A stretch of 64,000 nucleotides of DNA from Streptomyces endophytica (GCF_026153355.1 NZ_CP110636.1:4092001-4156000), one strand, 5' to 3'; positions 1-11,261 are shown, numbered from the stretch's first letter. Made by a program: numbers and translations. The notes: generated by a model not told the origin, from the sequence alone.

Positions 1-1
1 C

Positions 2-34
2 CGCAAGGTGTGGGAACGCCTCCGCAACGGTTGA
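2..34 (+). CDS. C-terminal end of an unidentified gene (partial)
   Basis: The first bases read as the end of an open frame, RKVWERLRNG followed by TGA at 32-34. The rest lies before the window. Eleven codons are too few to identify a family, and the frame could be accidental. Confidence 0.4.
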   Translation, partial: RKVWERLRNG

Positions 35-342
35 GGCGGCTGAGGCACGGCCGCCGGGCGCATGAGGTGACGGCCGTCGGGCGGACAAGGTGCGGGCCGC
101 CGGCCGGACTAGGTGACGGGTGCCGGGCCGGCTGAGTGACGGGCTTGGGCCCGCCGAGGGATGCGTGCACGGGCAGGCTGAGTGACGGGCTCGGGCCCGC
201 AGGGGATGCGCGCACGGGCCGGCTGAGGCGATGGGCGTCGCGCCGGTAGGCGGAAGCGGGTGCCGGGCCGGCTGGGGGCGAGGCCCGGCCCGGTGGGGGA
301 GTGGCTGCCGGGCTCGAACGGCCGGGCGATACCCTCGCCGCC
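35..342. repeat. Non-coding GC-rich spacer with imperfect 45-46 nt tandem repeat
   Basis: No convincing gene is seen between the upstream partial frame and the cupin gene. An imperfect tandem repeat occupies about 125-228. Copy 1 (125-170) and copy 2 (171-215) share the pattern GGGC-GGCTGAGTGACGGGCT, then GGGCCCGC and GGATGCG-GCAC, and a partial third copy starts at 216. Shorter relatives of GTGACGG and CCGGGCCGGC occur on both sides. No hairpin-plus-T-run terminator is evident. Confidence 0.6.
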
Positions 343-794
343 ATGACTGCTGCTTCCGATCTTGACGCCCAGCTCTCGGCCGGCGAGCCTGTAGCCGAGT
401 CGGTGACCGAGCCCGCCTCCTCACCTTCCGCTGCCGAATCGGCACCTCCCTCCTTCGTCGTGAACATCCCCGGCATCGCGGACGCCGACCTGGAGCCGGA
501 GCCGCTGGACCCCTCGCAGATCGTCTCCGGTACGCCCGAGGTGACGGGGAAGGGTTGTGGGAGTCCGCCGACGGCCAGCAGATCCGCGGTATCTGGCAGA
601 TCACGCCGGGTGTGGTGACCGACACCGAGGCCAATGAACTGTTCGTCGTCGTCAGCGGACGCGCCACCATCGAGGTGGAAGGCGGCTCGGTCCTCGAGGT
701 GGGCCCCGGCGACGCCTGCATCCTCCGCGAGGGCGACCGCACCCGCTGGACCGTCCACGAGACGCTCCGCAAGGCGTACCACATCAGCCTCTAG
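343..794 (+). CDS. Cupin-domain protein (frameshifted in this sequence)
   Basis: Small single-domain cupin of about 150 residues. The ATG at 343 begins MTAASDLDAQLSAG, a low-complexity acidic N-terminus. The frame reads well to DPSQIVSGTPEVTGK and is then lost near 549-553. In the next frame it resumes as LWESADGQQIRGIWQITPG and runs through the cupin fold (ELFVVVSGRATIEVEGG ... VLEVGPGDACILREGDRT) to TAG at 792-794. Adding one base (AAG-GTG-TTG-TGG) restores one protein, so a single-base deletion is inferred. Cupins of this type bind a metal or small ligand in a beta-barrel, but the substrate is unknown. Confidence 0.75.
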
Positions 795-986
795 CGGCCC
801 TCTGGCGGCAGGGCTCATGAGGGAGCGGACGGTGGTCCGGCCGAGCGTCCCCGGGGCTGCTTCGGCCTCCGCCGGATCCGGGGAATGCCGTGGCCGACAG
901 GGTTGTTGTGGCCCCAGGTAACACCGTACGGTCCCTGGCGGACGCATGCCTGCGCCGACAGCGACGCCGGTGGAGAGGAGTAGGTC

Positions 987-1423
987 GTGCCCGAGAGCAG
1001 CCCCGAGACGCATGTCATCGACTTCCGTGCTGCGGAGCAGCTGCTGGCCGCCCGCGACCCCCGCGGCGCGATCCGGTTGCTGGACTCGGTCATCAGCGCG
1101 CATCCGGACAACACCGCGGCCCGACTGCTGCGCGCCCGTGCCTTTTTCCTCGCCGCTCAACTACGGCCGGCGGAGCTTGAGTTCCAGATCGTGCTGGAGC
1201 GTGAGCCCGACAACGCGTTCGCGCACTTCGCGCTCGCCCGCACCCTGGAGCGCGCCGCCCGCCCTGACGAGGCGCTCCGCCACTTCCGGCTGGCGGCGGC
1301 CTCGACCCCCGCCCGGAGTTCATCCAGGCGGCCCGCTTCGCCCCGGACGCCACGGGCAACGGTGACCGGGCTCCGAAGGACGCCCCCGACCGGCCGGGCG
1401 GCGAGGACACAGGACCGCGGTAG
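987..1423 (+). CDS. Small TPR-repeat protein (frameshifted near its end)
   Basis: GTG start at 987 is preceded by GGAGAGGAG (972-980), a strong ribosome site. The first ~105 residues form about three tetratricopeptide-like helical pairs (AEQLLAARDPRGAIRLLDSV, ARAFFLAAQLRPAELEFQIV, FALARTLERAARPDEALRHF). TPR repeats mediate protein-protein contacts, and the partner is not evident. The frame breaks near 1302. With one C restored it continues as AALDPRPEFIQAARFAPD to TAG at 1421-1423, giving about 145 residues, the usual size of such actinobacterial TPR proteins. Confidence 0.75.
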
Positions 1424-1501
1424 GTGGGGATGGTCCACCGAGTAGGGAGGCCGGCCGCCGCCGGGTCACGGCCGGCCGCCGCGTCACGGCCAGTGGTCGA
1501 G

Positions 1502-1815
1502 TCACGGCCTACTGCCGCGGCGGCGGTCCGTGTCGTTGCGTATGCCGAAGACATCGTTCCGGCCGCGGTCGGGCTCGTACGGTGGTACGTCCTTGCCCGG
1601 TTGGTAGTGCGGTCCCTGGCGGATGTGGCGGATGACCATGATCAGGTCTGCGGCTGCCACCATGGCGAGTGCGGCACACGCGGCCGCCCATTCCGGCCGC
1701 CCGAAGTCGGCGAAGGCCACGGCCCCGGCGACGGCCCACGCAGTCCCCACAGTGCCAGTCCGCAGCGTATTTTCAGCGGGCTGCGTGCCTGCAGGGGCTC
1801 ATTTCCCGTACGCAT
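1502..1815 (-). CDS. DUF6343-family small membrane protein (frameshifted)
   Basis: About 105 residues in streptomycete DUF6343 style: MRTGNEPLQARSPLKIRC, two hydrophobic helices (LALWGL...WAVAGAVAFADFGR and AAACAALAMVAAADLIMVI), then the conserved RHIRQGPHYQPGKDVPPYEP tail. The two halves lie in different frames. One base is missing near 1745, between ...LALWGL and WAVAG. The ATG at 1815 was chosen because it precedes RTGNEP and has GGGAG upstream. Function unknown; probably an inner-membrane protein with a cytoplasmic tail. Confidence 0.7.
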
Positions 1816-1866
1816 CGGCCTCATCTCCCACTTCACCTTCCAGGATCCTCCCGATCCATGAGTCCG

Positions 1867-3412
1867 TCACTGCTCTTCCTCGCCTTGGTCGGTCTTCGTC
1901 TCCTTCGCCGTCTTGTGCGTGGGGCAAGGCGTGGGGCGGGGATCGCCGGCCGGGTGGCCGTTGATCCAGGACAGCCCGCCGATGTCGAGCCGCGAGCGGG
2001 CGCGGGTCACGGCCACGTACGCCAGGCGCGCCTCGTCGACGTCGATGGGGCCGGGGAGCGGCTGCCCGGTGTCGTCGCGCTCGTCGAGGTCATCGGGGCC
2101 GGTGAAGTCGTCCGCGATGCGTACGCTCGGCCACTCGCGACCCTTGGCCCGATGGGCCGTGGACACCGTCACCTCGGCAGAGTCCTCGGGGGAGAGCCGG
2201 TCCAGGGCCCGGAGCACGGCGGCCGTGCCGTGCTCGTCGACGAGTTCCACCAGCGGCAGGAGGTCCCGTCCGGCCGGATCGCACTCCGCGTACTCGCGCA
2301 GCTCGGCCCAGGTTTCGAAGAGCATCAGCTCCGGATGGCCGGTCCGGCGTCCGGCTTCGAGGTCGTGCACGGCGCGCGCCAGGGCGCTCAGGGTCTCGCC
2401 GCCGCCGCGAGGGCGACCCGGCGGTCCGCCTCCAACTGCCGTATCACCTCCACCATCGCCCCCACGTTGGTCCGGCACAGAATGGCCTCGGGGGAGCGGA
2501 CCGGGCACAGCTCCGTCTTCCGGTCCGGGGAGCCTCGGAGCCGGATCGGCGCGTCGACGATCGCGAGCCAGCGGTTGGCCTCGGCCGCCAGCGCCGGTCC
2601 GAAGCGGAAGGAGTGGGAGAGGGTGAGCCGTCGGCCGTCGAAGCCGGTCATCACGTCGCGGGCACCGCGCCAGCCGTAGATGGCCTGGGCGGAGTCCCCG
2701 ACCAGCACCAGCTGGGCGTGGTCGCGCTGTGCGGTGAAGACCTGCTCGACGACGGGTTGGTGTCCTGGGCCTCGTCCAGGAGCAGGAAGTCGGCCGGGAT
2801 GACGGGCTCGGTCAGGGCCCACATCTTCAGGTAGTGGTCGTGCTCGAAGCGGACCACGCCGTGGTCGGGGCGCTGCAGATCGGCCCAGGCCTTGCGGGCG
2901 TACGGCAGGACGGCCTCGGCGAGGTGGGCGTGCAGCGGCGGGGATTCGGCGCCGCGCAGGGGCGGGACGTGCCGGGCCTGGAGCTCGCGGTCCGCCGAGT
3001 GGCAGAAGCGGGTGACGGTGCGCAGGGCCGTATAGGAGAGTGCCTTGTGCGTGACCGTGCGCGCACCGATGCGTAAGGACATACCGTCCTCGATGCCCAG
3101 GGCTGCGCCGGTGCGCCAGCCCGCTTGCCGTGGGGCGTTCATCCGGGACTGATACCGCTTGCCCACGGCGGTGTAGGCGAGGGCGTGGGCGGTCCCGCAG
3201 GCGACCTCGGTCGGGAAGGTCCGGGCGGCGTGCCGGGCGACGGCTCTGTTGAAGGCGATATAGCGGCCGAGCCGGCCCTGCTGTCGCGCGGAGTGCGCGA
3301 GCATCGCCAGCGTCGTCGTCTTGCCGGTGCCGGCACCGGCCTGGATCACGAGGTGGGTGCCGGTCGGAAAGAGCTCGGCGGCGGCGCGCTGTTCGGGAGT
3401 CGGGGTGTGCAT
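1867..3412 (-). pseudogene. UvrD/Rep-family (superfamily 1) helicase, two frameshifts
   Basis: ATP-dependent DNA helicase of about 515 residues reconstructed from three frames. The N-terminal piece has Walker A (QAGAGTGKTTTL, residues ~25-36) and Walker B (DFLLLDEAQDTNP, ~230). The middle has motif III, QLVLVGDSAQAIYGWRGA, and SHSFRFG (motif IV). The C-terminal piece has VSTAHRAKGREWPSV (motif V) and AYVAVTRARSRLDIG (motif VI). All SF1A motifs are therefore present, and the protein should be active if intact. Frame is lost near 2753 (NP|VVEQ) and again near 2400-2408 (VAL|GGGETL). Each is repaired by one added base. It diverges from the SNF2 helicase operon, which suggests a DNA-processing role. 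I favour sequencing error over true decay. Confidence 0.8.
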
Positions 3413-3598
3413 CGGGCTGCCTTTCGGTGTGGGGTGGCGGCGGAGGCGGGAGGCCCCCGCCCGCCGATCGACATCAATCGATCACTGAGAGTGACGACGT
3501 AACTGACTGTAGCCGATCGCGGCGGATCCGCGACGAATCTTTTTCTGCCTGTGGATAACTCAGCCGCCCGGCGCCCGCCGCCCCGCCGGCCGACGGCG

Positions 3599-3621
3599 TT
3601 GTCAGTGCCGTCTGCTTTCAT
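3599..3621 (+). promoter_or_regulatory. Imperfect PafBC-type DNA-damage promoter before the SNF2 helicase
   Basis: TTGTCAGTG at 3599-3607 is an exact match to the -35 part of the actinobacterial DNA-damage promoter. After 8 nt the hexamer is TTTCAT (3616-3621) instead of TANNNT, so only the upstream half is convincing. It sits 44 nt before the SNF2 start codon. A base lost here, as elsewhere in the first 12 kb, could also have altered the -10. Confidence 0.4.
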
Positions 3622-3665
3622 CGGGAGTCGGCAGGAGCCGGAGGATTCGGACGTCAGGAGACGGC

Positions 3666-6510
3666 ATGAGCGAGCGGTGGGATGACGGCAGGTATGCCGC
3701 CGCGGCCTGCTGTGCCGCGGTCTTTCTGCCCGCGCAGCCGCCCCGCGCCGGACGGATCGCGCTCTGGCGACCCGACGGCGGGCCGCTCCCCGAGCCCGGC
3801 ACCGGTGCGCGCGACGACGGCGCGCAGCAGACGGGCGCGGAGGCGACGCGGCTGACCGTGGCCCGCCGTCATGGCAGCGGCGCCCGGGCGCGCACGGTTC
3901 CGGCCGTGCTGCTGCCGCTGGCCGAGGCAGTCCCCCTGCTCGTCCGCGCCCGGCACGATCCGGCCGCTGATCCCGCCGCCGCCTGTTGGGGGGCCGCCAC
4001 CCTGCACGCGCTGCATCTCGCCGCGCGCGGGCGGCTGCTGCCCGGGCTGACGCCCGAGGACACCGACGCCTGGCGGGCCGGCCCGCTCGACCCGGACGAC
4101 ATCGCGCACCTCCGGGCGATCGCCGCCGCCATGCCCGCCGAGGCCTACGCCGTCCCCCTCCCCGGCAGCCGGCCGCTGCAACTGCACGACCCGCAGACCT
4201 GGTGCGGCGCTATGTGGACGCCGTGGTGGACGCGCTGCCCCGTACCCCGGCCGCCGAGCTGGTGGCCGGCGCTCCCTTCGCCGCGTACGCACCGCAGCGC
4301 CTCCCCGGTGCGCGCGACTGGGCCGCCGAGGTCGCGGCCGGCGTCGATGCGGGGGTACGACTGTCCCTGCGCCTCGATCTCGCGCCGGACCGGCTCTTCG
4401 ACGTCACGGGTGAGGGCGAAGCGGACGGCGAGGGGAGCGCGGCGGTGGTGCTGCAGGTGCAGAGCCTCACGGACCCGACGCTGATCGCCGACGCCCGGCA
4501 GTTGTGGGACGGTGAGGGGCCCGACCACTTCGGTCCGCGCTCCCGCGTCGACACCCTGCTCGCGCTGCGCCGTGCCGCCCGGTCTGGGCCCCGCTGACCC
4601 GCCTCCTGGAGCGGCCGGTCCCCGACGTCCTCCCCCTGGGGGACGAGCTCTACGAGCTGCTGGGGGATGCCGCGCCCCGGCTCGGTGCCGCGGGCATCGC
4701 CGTCCACTGGCCCCGGGAACTGGCCCGCGGGCTGACCGCGGCCGCGGTGCTGCGCTCTGCGCCCGGCTCCGCCGCGGACGGCTTCGGGTTCTTCGAGACC
4801 GGCCAACTGCTGCAATTCCGCTGGCAGCTGGCGATGGACGGACTCCCGCTGACCGAGGCCGAAATGGACGAACTCGCCGAGGCGCACCGCCCCGTCGTCC
4901 GGCTGCGCGACCAGTGGGTCCTGGTGGACCCCGGCTCGTGCGCAAGGCCCGCAAGCGGGAACTGGGCTATCTGGAGCCGGCCGACGCCCTCGCCGCGACG
5001 CTCAACGGCACCGCCGAGGTGGACGGGGAGCAGGTCGAGGTGGTGCCTCTGGGGGCGCTCGCCGCGCTGCGCGACCGCCTCACCTCCGAAGCGCCCCCCT
5101 GCCCCAGCCGTCCGGACTGCGCGCGACGCTCCGCGACTACCAACTACGGGGCATGACCTGGCTCGACACCATGACCACCCTCGGCCTCGGCGGCTGCCTG
5201 GCCGACGACATGGGCCTGGGCAAGACCATCACCGTCATCGCCCTCCATCTGCACCGGCGCCCCACCGACCCGGTCCTGGTGGTTTGCCCGGCCTCCCTCC
5301 TCGGCAACTGGCAGCGCGAGATCGAGCGCTTCGCCCCCGGCACGCCCGTACGGCGCTTCCACGGCACCGGCCGCAGCCTGGACGGCCTGACGGGCGGCTT
5401 CGTGCTGACGACGTACGGCACGATGCGCAGCAGCGCCGCCGAACTGGCCGCCCGGCGCTGGGCCTGGGTCGTCGCCGACGAGGCGCAGCACGTGAAGAAC
5501 CCCCGCTCGTCCACGGCCAAGGCGCTGCGCGACATCAAGGCGCCGGCCCGGATCGCCCTCACGGGCACCCCGGTCGAGAACAACCTCTCCGAGCTGTGGG
5601 CGCTCCTCGACTGGACCACGCCCGGCCTGCTCGGACGGCTGAAGACGTTCCGGGCCCTGCACGCCCGCGAGGTCGAGGGCGGCCAGGACCCGGAGGCCGC
5701 CGAGCGACTGGCCAGGCTGGTGCGGCCGTTCGTCCTGCGCCGCAAGAAGTCCGACCCGGGGATCGCCCCCGAGCTCCCGCCCAAGACGGAGACGGACCAC
5801 CCGTCGCCCTCGGACGCGAACAGGCCGCCCTGTATCAGGCCGTGGTCCGCGAGACCCTCGCCCGGATCGAGACCGCCGAGGGCATCGCCCGCCGCGGCCT
5901 GGTCATGAAGCTGCTCACGGCCCTCAAGCAGATCTGCAACCACCCCGCGCAGTACCTCAAGGAGACCGCCCCGGGCCTGGCCGCCCGCTCCGGGAAGCTC
6001 GAACTCCTCGATGAGCTCCTGGAGACGATCCTCGCCGAGGGCGGCTCCACCCTGGTCTTCACCCAGTACGTGAGCATGGCCCGGCTCCTCGAACGCCATC
6101 TGGCCGCCCGCGGCATCCCCGCCCAGCTGCTGCACGGCGGAACGCCCGTCGCCGAACGGGAGAAGATGGTCGACCGGTTCCAGTCGGGGCACGCCCCGGT
6201 TTTCCTGCTGTCCTTGAAGGCGGCGGGCACCGGGCTCAATCTGACCCGCGCCGGGCATGTGATCCTACGACCGCTGGTGGAATCCGGCGGTGGAGGAGCA
6301 GGCCACCGACCGCGCCTACCGCATCGGCCAGACCCAGCCGGTGCAGGTCCACCGCCTGATCACCGAAGGCACCGTCGAGGACAACATCGCCCAACTCCTC
6401 GCCGCAAAAGGGCGCTCGCCGACGCCGTGCTCTCGGGAGGGGAAACCGCGCTCACCGAACTCTCCGATGCCGAGCTGGCCGATCTCGTCTCCCTGAGGAG
6501 GGCCGCATGA
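3666..6510 (+). pseudogene. SNF2/RapA-family DEAD-like helicase (HelZ type), seven frameshifts
   Basis: Reconstructed protein of about 950 residues. ATG at 3666 follows CAGGAG. The N-terminal ~480 residues are the bacterial SNF2 accessory region, then comes the Swi2/Snf2 ATPase: LRDYQLRGMTWLD, CLADDMGLGKTITVIAL (Walker A), VADEAQHVKNP (Walker B) and ALTGTPVENNLSELW. The C-terminal helicase half has STLVFTQYVSMARLLERHL, LLSLKAAGTGLNLTRAGHVI, YDRWWNPAVEEQATDRAYRIGQ and a VHRLITEGTVED end. Frame is lost near 4192, 4581, 4932, 5095, 5803, 6263 (two bases) and 6409, all by net deletion. The catalytic motifs are intact between breaks, so this is probably a real gene in a poorly polished region. It is the first gene of an operon, and its stop overlaps the SWIM gene start. 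Confidence 0.8.
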
Positions 6511-7923
6511 TCCCCCGCCGCCCCTCGGGGCGCGCCGCCGCCGCGGACCGGCTGGCCCGCGCCGACCGTACGCGCTCCTTCCCGCCCCTGCCGCCCCGGC
6601 CCGGCGCCCGGGGCCTGTTCGCCGAGTCCTGGTGGGGCAGCGCCTGGCTGGACGCCCTGGAGACCACCGCGCTCGACAGCGCCCGGCTCGCCCCGCGCGG
6701 ACCTACGCCCGCGACGGCCACGTCGACCCCATCAACGTCACCCCGGGCCGCATCCTCCGCCACCGTACGGGGCAGCAGGCCCCGCCCCTACAGCGCCGAG
6801 ATCCGCCTGCGCACCCTCAGCGACCACGATGGACGGCCTCCTGGACGCCGTCGCCGCGGAACCGGACCAACTCGCCGCCCTGCTGGCCAAAAAGCTCCCG
6901 CGGACCCTGGCCGAGGGCGAAGTGCGTCTCCTTCCCGGGCCGGGCGACCTCGTCCCCCGCTGCTCGTGCCCGACCACGGCAGGCCCTGCAAACACCCGCC
7001 GCCGCCCTCTGCTTCCAGGTGGCCAGGCTGCTGGACGCCGACCCGTTCGTGCTGCTGCTGATTGCGCGCCGCGGCGAGCGCGAACTCCTCGACGCGCTCG
7101 CCCGCCGTAACACCGCCTCACGCCGGGGAGGCGCACACCCGGACACCGGACGGTACGGCTCCACCCGCCAGGAGGGAGTGAGGCCCGGCGGATCGGCGCC
7201 GTCCGGGCCTCCGGAGCCGCTCCCGAAGCTCCGGACGCACCCCGCGCCGGGGTCGCCCGCGCCGCGCCCCGTCCTCGCCCGCGCCGCCCTCGCCGACCGC
7301 CACCGGCGGCCCTCCCGCCGCCCCTGCCCGCCCCGCCGCAGCCCGGCCGGCCACACGCCCTCCCCGAGGGCGACGGCCTGCCCTTCGACCCGCCACCCTC
7401 GAACTGCTTGCCGCCGACGCCGCGGCCCGCGCCCACGCCTGCTCACCACCGCTGCGGACCCCGGCGGACGGCCGGCCCCCAGCGGCCCGTTCCCGGAACT
7501 CCCGCCTGGGAGGACGCCCGTGCGCCTCGCCGCCACGGCCCACCCCCACCGGGGCTGACCTCCGCCACCCGCACCCTCTACCGCGATCTCGCCGCGGCGA
7601 CCGGCCGGACGCCGACGGACGTGGCCCGCTCCGTCGCCGCCTGGCGCCAGGGCGGACCCGAAGGGCTCGCCCTCCTCCACACCACCTGGAACCCCCGGCC
7701 GCGACTTCGACCGGGCCCGCAGCGCCCTCCGCGCCGCGGACCTGCCGGCCTCCGACCCCGCCACAACCACCTCACCGACCCGGCGCGCGGCCTCCAGCTC
7801 CGCTTCGGACACGACCACCGCTGGTACCCGTACGAATCCGAACCGGGCGCCGAGGACTGGTGGCCCGCCGGCCCCGCCGACCCCGACCCGGTAGGCGCCC
7901 TCACCACCCTGCTCGCACGATGA
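6507..7923 (+). pseudogene. SWIM zinc-finger protein, partner of the SNF2 helicase (multiple frameshifts)
   Basis: ATG at 6507 overlaps the helicase stop (ATGA). Reconstructed ~470 residues: FAESWWGSAWLDALETTALD, TYARDGHVDPINVTPGRIL, VRGSRPRPYSAEIRLRTLSD, then the SWIM finger spread over three frames around 6955-7010 (CSC ... DHGRPCKH, the C-x-C-xn-C-x-H zinc ligands) followed by AAALCFQVARLLDADPFVLL. The C-terminal part reads LTSATRTLYRDLAAATGRTPTDVARSV to TGA at 7921-7923. At least six indels interrupt it. SWIM domains bind DNA or protein, and the SNF2-SWIM pairing is conserved in actinobacteria. It overlaps the next gene by ATGA, so the three are one operon. Confidence 0.7.
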
Positions 7924-9879
7924 CTAACCTCAACGCCGTGGAAGGTCTCGACACACTCACCCGCCTCCTCGCCCGCCGCACCCCCGAGCAGCTCGCCGCG
8001 CTCCTCACCCGCCACGCCGAGCCGCTCGCCCGCCGCCCCGCCCCCACCGAACTCCGCGGCCCTGGCAAACCGCCTTGTGGTCCTACGAAACCCTCCACCA
8101 CCTGGTGCTGCACCTCGACCACCCCCGGCTCCGGATACTCGCCACCACCAGCCCGGCTCAGCCAGGAACGCACCGGGCGGACCGCCCCCGCGCCCGGCGC
8201 CGACTACCAGTCCCTGATGGCGCACCGGCTCTCCTTCGCCCACCTGGCCGGCGAACCGGTCCCGCCCCAGGACGTGTTCGCCGCGCTCGGCGCCGACCGG
8301 CCGGACCGGCACGCTCCGCCGCCGAGGGCGGCCCTGCGTGCCCTCTACGACGACGGTCTCGGCCGCCCCCACCGAAGACGCGCGCCGTCGTCGTCCCCGC
8401 CGCGCCTCCCCAACTCCTCGCGCGACGACCTCGGCCCGTTCCGCCCCGACGCCCCACGGCTCACCCCGGACCCGAGCGCGACCCCGGCATGGCCCGCCGC
8501 ACCGGTCCCGGCGACCTCGCCGTACGACGAGTCCCGGGCCGCCGCGGCTGCCTTCGCCGCCACCCTGGAGCGCCTGCTGGCCTCCCTGGCCACTCAGCCC
8601 GCCGCCCTCCGCAAGTCCGCGGGCTGGCCGTACGGGAGATCAAACGGCTGGCCAAGGCCGCCGGCGCCACCGAACCGCACGTCCGCCTGCTCCTCGACCT
8701 CGCCCTGGCCGCCGAGCTGATCGCCCTCACCCGCACCCCGTCGGGGATCACCGCGCTCCCCACCGGCGCCTACGACGGACGGCTGCTGGACCGCCCGCCC
8801 GGCGCCCGCCTCGCCCCCGTCCTCGCCGCCTGGTCCGCCCTGTGGGCCCCCCACCCACACGCCGTTCGGGGAGACCCCGACCGCACTCGTCCGCGGGCGC
8901 GACCGGCACGCCCCCGCCCTCCGGCACGCCCTCCTCACCGCCCTGGACACCGTCCCGTCCGGTGCCGGAGCGCCCCTCCCGCCCCTGCCGGCCACGGACG
9001 CACCGGAGCAACGCGAGGCCTGGCGACGGCCCCGTTGGCGGACCTCCTCCGGGCCGCGGACTGGTACCGCCCGCTCGCCGTCACCCGCCGGCCGATGGCC
9101 GAGGGACGCGCCGCCCACACCCTCCACGAAGCGGCCTACCTGGGCCTCGTCGCGCACGGCAGCCTCACCCCCCTCGGGCGGGCCCTGCTCAACGGCCCGG
9201 ACGCCCTCGCCGATCCGCTCGGCGATCTGCTGCCGGCACCGCTCGAACAGGCCCACTTCCAGGCCGACCTGACCGCCGTCGTCCCCGGCCGGCCGTCCGC
9301 CGCACTCGCCGGACTGCTCGCCTCCGCCGCCGACCGGGAGTCCGAGGAACACGCCGTGACCTGGAGGTTCACCCCCGCATCGGTCCGCCGCGCGCTGGAC
9401 ACCGGACACTCGGCCGATACCCTCCTGACCGAGCTCACCGGCGTTTCGGCGACCGGCGCCTTGCCGCAGCCGCTCCACTACCTCGTACGGGACGCCGCCC
9501 GCCGCCCACGGGCGGATGCGGTGCTGCCCGCCGCCTGCTGCATCCGCTCCGACGACGAAACCCTCGTCCGGGAAACTCGCCGGCCACCGCGGACTGCGCG
9601 ACCTCGCCCTGCGCGTCATCGCCCCGACCGTCCTGGTCAGCGGCCGCCCGCCGACCGCCACCCTGGACGCGCTGCGCGCCGCGGGCTATGCGCCGGCCCT
9701 GGAGTCCGACACCGGCACGACCACCGTCGAACGCCTCCCCCTCACACCGCTCGCAGGCCCCCGCCCCGGCCCGCGACCCGCACGCCCCGCTTCACCTCGC
9801 CCGGCGCCTCCTGGGACGGGAAACAGCCCCAGGAGGCACCCGTGACCGGCGAACTGACCGGCGGAGCAAGCGGTCCTGA
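7920..9879 (+). pseudogene. Helicase-associated (Helicase_C_3, XPB/Ssl2-like N-terminal) protein, multiple frameshifts
   Basis: ATG at 7920 overlaps the preceding stop. The protein (~650 residues) begins MTNLNAVEGLDTLTRLLARR. It contains the helical LETLHHLVLHLDHPRLRIL-type start, a winged-helix-like block (LAVREIKRLAKAAGATEPHV) and a long in-frame C-terminal part (9030-9570). That part has HFQADLTAVVPGRPSAALA, TWRFTPASVRRALDTGHSA and LPQPLHYLVRDAARR, the signature of PF13625. These proteins lack a P-loop and are thought to act as scaffolds for helicases. Frame shifts near 8070, 8150, 8340, 8625, 8850 and 9570 make the exact 3' end uncertain (9845 or 9879). Confidence 0.65.
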
Positions 9880-9916
9880 CCGGCGGCGGACGGCGCCCGC
9901 GGCGGCCGGGCGGCGG

Positions 9917-10995
9917 CTACTCGTACTCCGTGCGGCGCCCTTGCGCGTCAGATAGGCGGCGCCGACCACCTTGGCCACCGCCCGGCCGCCCAGCTCCGCG
10001 CTGTAGCGGTCCCGGAGCGGGCGGACGACCACCACCCTCCCGGATGTGCGCCGCACGCCCGGACAGCGTCTCGCGGCCCTCGGCCAGTTCCATCACCGCG
10101 CCGCCTCGTAGGGGCCGCGGTACAGCGTCGGCACCAACGGGAGCCGGCCGTCCAGCATCCCGGTCAGCTCCTCGGGGTCCAGCCACCGCAGCTGCCCGCC
10201 GGCCTCCACGGCGACGTCGAACACCGCGTAACCCGGCTCCCACGCCGGCTGTCCGCGCCGTAGCCGAGGTCCTGGGGACACCGGCGCCGTAGACCTCGCC
10301 GTTACACCCCGAGCCGCGACGCCCCCAGCTCACCGGCGAGCTCCGCCGCCACCCGCGCGACGTCGTGGCCGCGCACCGCCCGCCAGTACAGGTTCTTCGG
10401 GTCTCCATCAGGGCGAGCCGCTGCGCGCCCAGCCCCTTGGAGGTCACCTGGAGTCGCCCGCTCTCGGCGTGGTACGTCACACACAGCACCGTGCGTGCAC
10501 CTTCTCCGTGACCGGCCACCGGCTCGCCGTCCATGAACGCCGCCGGACAGCGCTTGAGGTTCTCGATGTCGATCCACGGCAGCAGTTCGGGCGCCGCCTC
10601 GACGTCCCCGCTCATCGAAACCGGCACCGGCGGGACCCACTTCACGATCCCCAGCTCCGCCGCGAAGTCGGAGCCGTCCGCCCGCGCCTTCGCCAGATCC
10701 ACCCCGGCCAGTGCCGTCGGGCGGCAGACGATGCCCTGCGACAGCTCGCCCCGCAGCCGGATCGCCTTGACCCGGTTGGCCGCGGAGCCGGCCAGCTTCC
10801 CCGTCAGCCCGAGCTCGGCCACCAACTCCCCGGGCAGCACGGCCTGTTCCGGTATGTAGACCGCCAGATCGCCCGTGCGGTAGGCGCCCTTGGCGACCAC
10901 CGCGCGATACAGGCCCACCTGGCGAGCTCCAGCGCATCGGCGTTCGGATGCGCGTGGATGGTCAGTTCCTCGGCGGTGACGCGCAGCGTCGACAT
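9917..10995 (-). pseudogene. ATP-dependent RNA ligase, DRB0094 family (several indels)
   Basis: About 358 residues. The ATG at 10995 begins MSTLRVTAEELTIHAHPNADALELA. The family-typical N-terminal part follows (AYRTGDLAVYIPEQAVLPGEL, VKAIRLRGELSQGIVCRP), then WIDIENLKRCPAAFMDGEPV. The nucleotidyl-acceptor motif KVHGT is encoded at about 10489-10503 but out of frame, between an extra G and a missing G. Later blocks NLYWRAVRGHDVARVA, NGEVYGAGVQDLGYG, YAVFDVAVEAGGQLRWLD and a basic C-terminal end lie in other frames. The ligase seals RNA nicks through a lysyl-AMP intermediate. Context gives no substrate. Confidence 0.7.
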
Positions 10996-11261
10996 CCCGC
11001 CCCCCGTTCCTGGCACTGCCTCGGGCGGCGCCCGGTTGCGCCGCCCCGTCCCACTCTGAGCGACCCCGAGGACGCCGGGCGACCGAATTTCCCCCATGGG
11101 CCGGTACGTCCGGGCCGGCGGCCGCGGGATCAGCCCTCGGCCGGTTTACGGCGCCCCGCCCTGCCGGTGCGGCGCAGTGCCGTCGGCCGGAAACCGAGCG
11201 GGCGCCGGGCGGTGGGGACGGCCGAGACGGCGGACGGTGCGGCGGCCGCGGCGGCGAGATC

